A stretch of 64,000 bases of DNA, taken from the NCBI GenBank assembly GCA_026936325.1, contig JAPTHN010000143.1, positions 620,001 to 684,000 of the forward strand, read 5' to 3'. The translations under genes were made by a program, and so were the position numbers. This DNA comes from Platynereis dumerilii (Eukaryota; Annelida; Polychaeta; Phyllodocida; Nereididae). This document shows, piece after piece, positions 62,736-64,000 of the stretch; within the stretch, counting starts at the first letter, position 1; each line of letters opens with the position of its first letter. The notes under the pieces are model-generated. The model had not been told where the DNA came from. It did no database searches and saw only the letters and a list, made by a program, of their open reading frames with translations.

Positions 62736-64000
62736 TTTTCTCAACTTGAGAGCGTATTGTAGATTACAATAAGTCAATAATTCACCATAGCAATGGCACT
62801 GGGCCATGGGATCTTGCTAATGTCAAAATGTCTTGAATATGATTTGTCCTTCTATGGGCCCATATATATCTGATTCACTATGCTGGATAATGCATCCAAT
62901 GTCAGGGATGGTCATATTTGTCAAGCAGTTATCACTTCAGGATTATAATTTATTGCTTTCCTCATAGTTATGTCAGTTGCAGCTAGACATTCCATCTCAA
63001 GAGTTAATAATGGTTACTCTGCCAATAACATAAATTTATATTTATGTCCTCTCCCATCCCTTGAGGGATACTTTTGACACCATGACATAATTATTGAAAC
63101 AGAGAGATCCAAGTATTTTGCAGTTCAGTGTATAATGCTGGCATTTCTCAGTAAATTACAGTAAAGCATGTTTTGGTAACATGATGTTATACAATTTTTT
63201 TTCTTTTCCAATTTGAAAGTAAACAATGCTATTGCATGTTTTAAAGTTTTGCTGATGACTGAGGATCCTAAGGGTATTTCCAAAACTCTAAACCCCACTT
63301 TTATCCAATATAGAAGTGTATAACCAAGTGATTGAATTTGAGTTTGACTCAGCTCCAACTAACTTATAACCCAAAGTATCTCCATGCTGATGTATGCACC
63401 ATTTGGCCATAAGCAATGAGAACAGGTGCTATCCAGGCAATGAGATGTTGGATGGTACACTCTGCAGTATGATAATTGGTGAATGTGTGATAAATGGCTA
63501 TAGGTCAAAAGAAAGGTGGGTGTGTGCTAAACAAGTAGGATCAAACTGTGATAAAAACTGAGAGATAACTTGATGTTTTAGACAAGTCTTTCTTCTCACA
63601 AGGGTTATTTGATAAAAAGAGTTAACATACACAACATGCACACAAAGAAAATGTGAGATTGTGAGAGACAGTTTTGCAATATAATATATTTTATGCATAG
63701 AAAGCAATACCAGGGTCCTGCATGGTAAAATGGGTAATAGGGTTCTGGTACTCTGCATATACAGAGTTCATACTTAACAATTATTGAGAGATGCAGGCAG
63801 TGAACTGTGCAAGAATCCACATGCAGCAACTGACAGGCAATTAACTGCCCCTGCAGTGGAACAGCTACTCTGAAAGTTGAACTGGTACATTAAAGCCTCT
63901 GTTGTCACATGGTATAATTCGTTTTAGAATGTCTTTAGTGTTAATACCAGAAACAGAGGCCCAAATCTGTAACTATTGCAATTGGCAATGTTTGTTTTGC
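62736..64000. other. No feature seen
   Basis: AT-rich; two overlapping minus-strand frames near 63500-63830 have no domain and no splice context. Confidence 0.5.

Overview
The window looks like non-coding-rich nuclear DNA of a marine invertebrate. It is AT-rich, its genes are split by GT-AG introns, and it is packed with short inverted-repeat DNA elements, a tRNA-derived SINE and several LINE fragments. The octamer TAGGCCTA and close variants recur (near 7294, 7517, 8704, 29511, 57262, 58882). From memory I associate this with echinoderm and some other marine invertebrate genomes, so an echinoderm or another non-vertebrate deuterostome is my best guess, not a demonstrated fact. No bacterial operon, CRISPR array or rRNA was seen.

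The main content is a cluster of four paralogous genes for small secreted peptide precursors of about 102-104 residues, at 562-3024 (A, +, first exon outside the window), 9579-16557 (B, +), 17745-22437 (C, -) and 26096-30723 (D, -). B and C are tail to tail. I reconstructed them by eye from short exons (39-114 nt), most of them too short to stand out as open reading frames. Each has the same four-exon plan with every intron in phase 0. Exon 1 is a 17-18 residue signal peptide core. Exon 2 holds the signal cleavage site and an acidic pro-segment that ends in, or close after, a dibasic Lys-Arg. Exon 3 is a mature-peptide cassette with exactly two cysteines, 12 to 18 residues apart. Exon 4 is a basic C-terminal tail that opens with a processing site. 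Signal and pro exons are conserved while the mature cassette is very divergent. That pattern is known from antimicrobial and toxin peptide families and from some neuropeptide families. I do not recognise the family. The products could be host-defence peptides (D is strongly cationic) or hormones (A carries a Gly-Arg-Arg amidation site).

The rest of the first 37 kb is introns and intergenic DNA filled with mobile elements. These include an orphan copy of the gene B 5' flank at 5510-5740, a Tc1/mariner-like element nested inside a fold-back element in intron 3 of B (13312-15659), two copies of a GGGACA-ended element in intron 3 of C, and a SINE interrupted by a MITE in intron 1 of D. A compact gene of unknown function (E, minus strand, 111 codons, 36647-36982) has a good start context, a splice acceptor just upstream and a plausible 5' UTR exon ending at 37732.

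From 38 to 64 kb I found no securely identified host gene. The stretch holds a MITE family with CACTCTAAAA ends, a roughly 1.06-kb inverted-repeat element carrying a second nested element (40254-42508), a young 5'-truncated LINE (48930-50462) whose empty site survives in a nearby duplicate, duplicated blocks at 50-55 kb, and two weak candidate exons or transcription units (51967-52209 and 54062-55650, +; 60333-60495, -). The last 3.5 kb is AT-rich DNA without recognisable features, apart from one Tc1-like MITE at 62342-62733.
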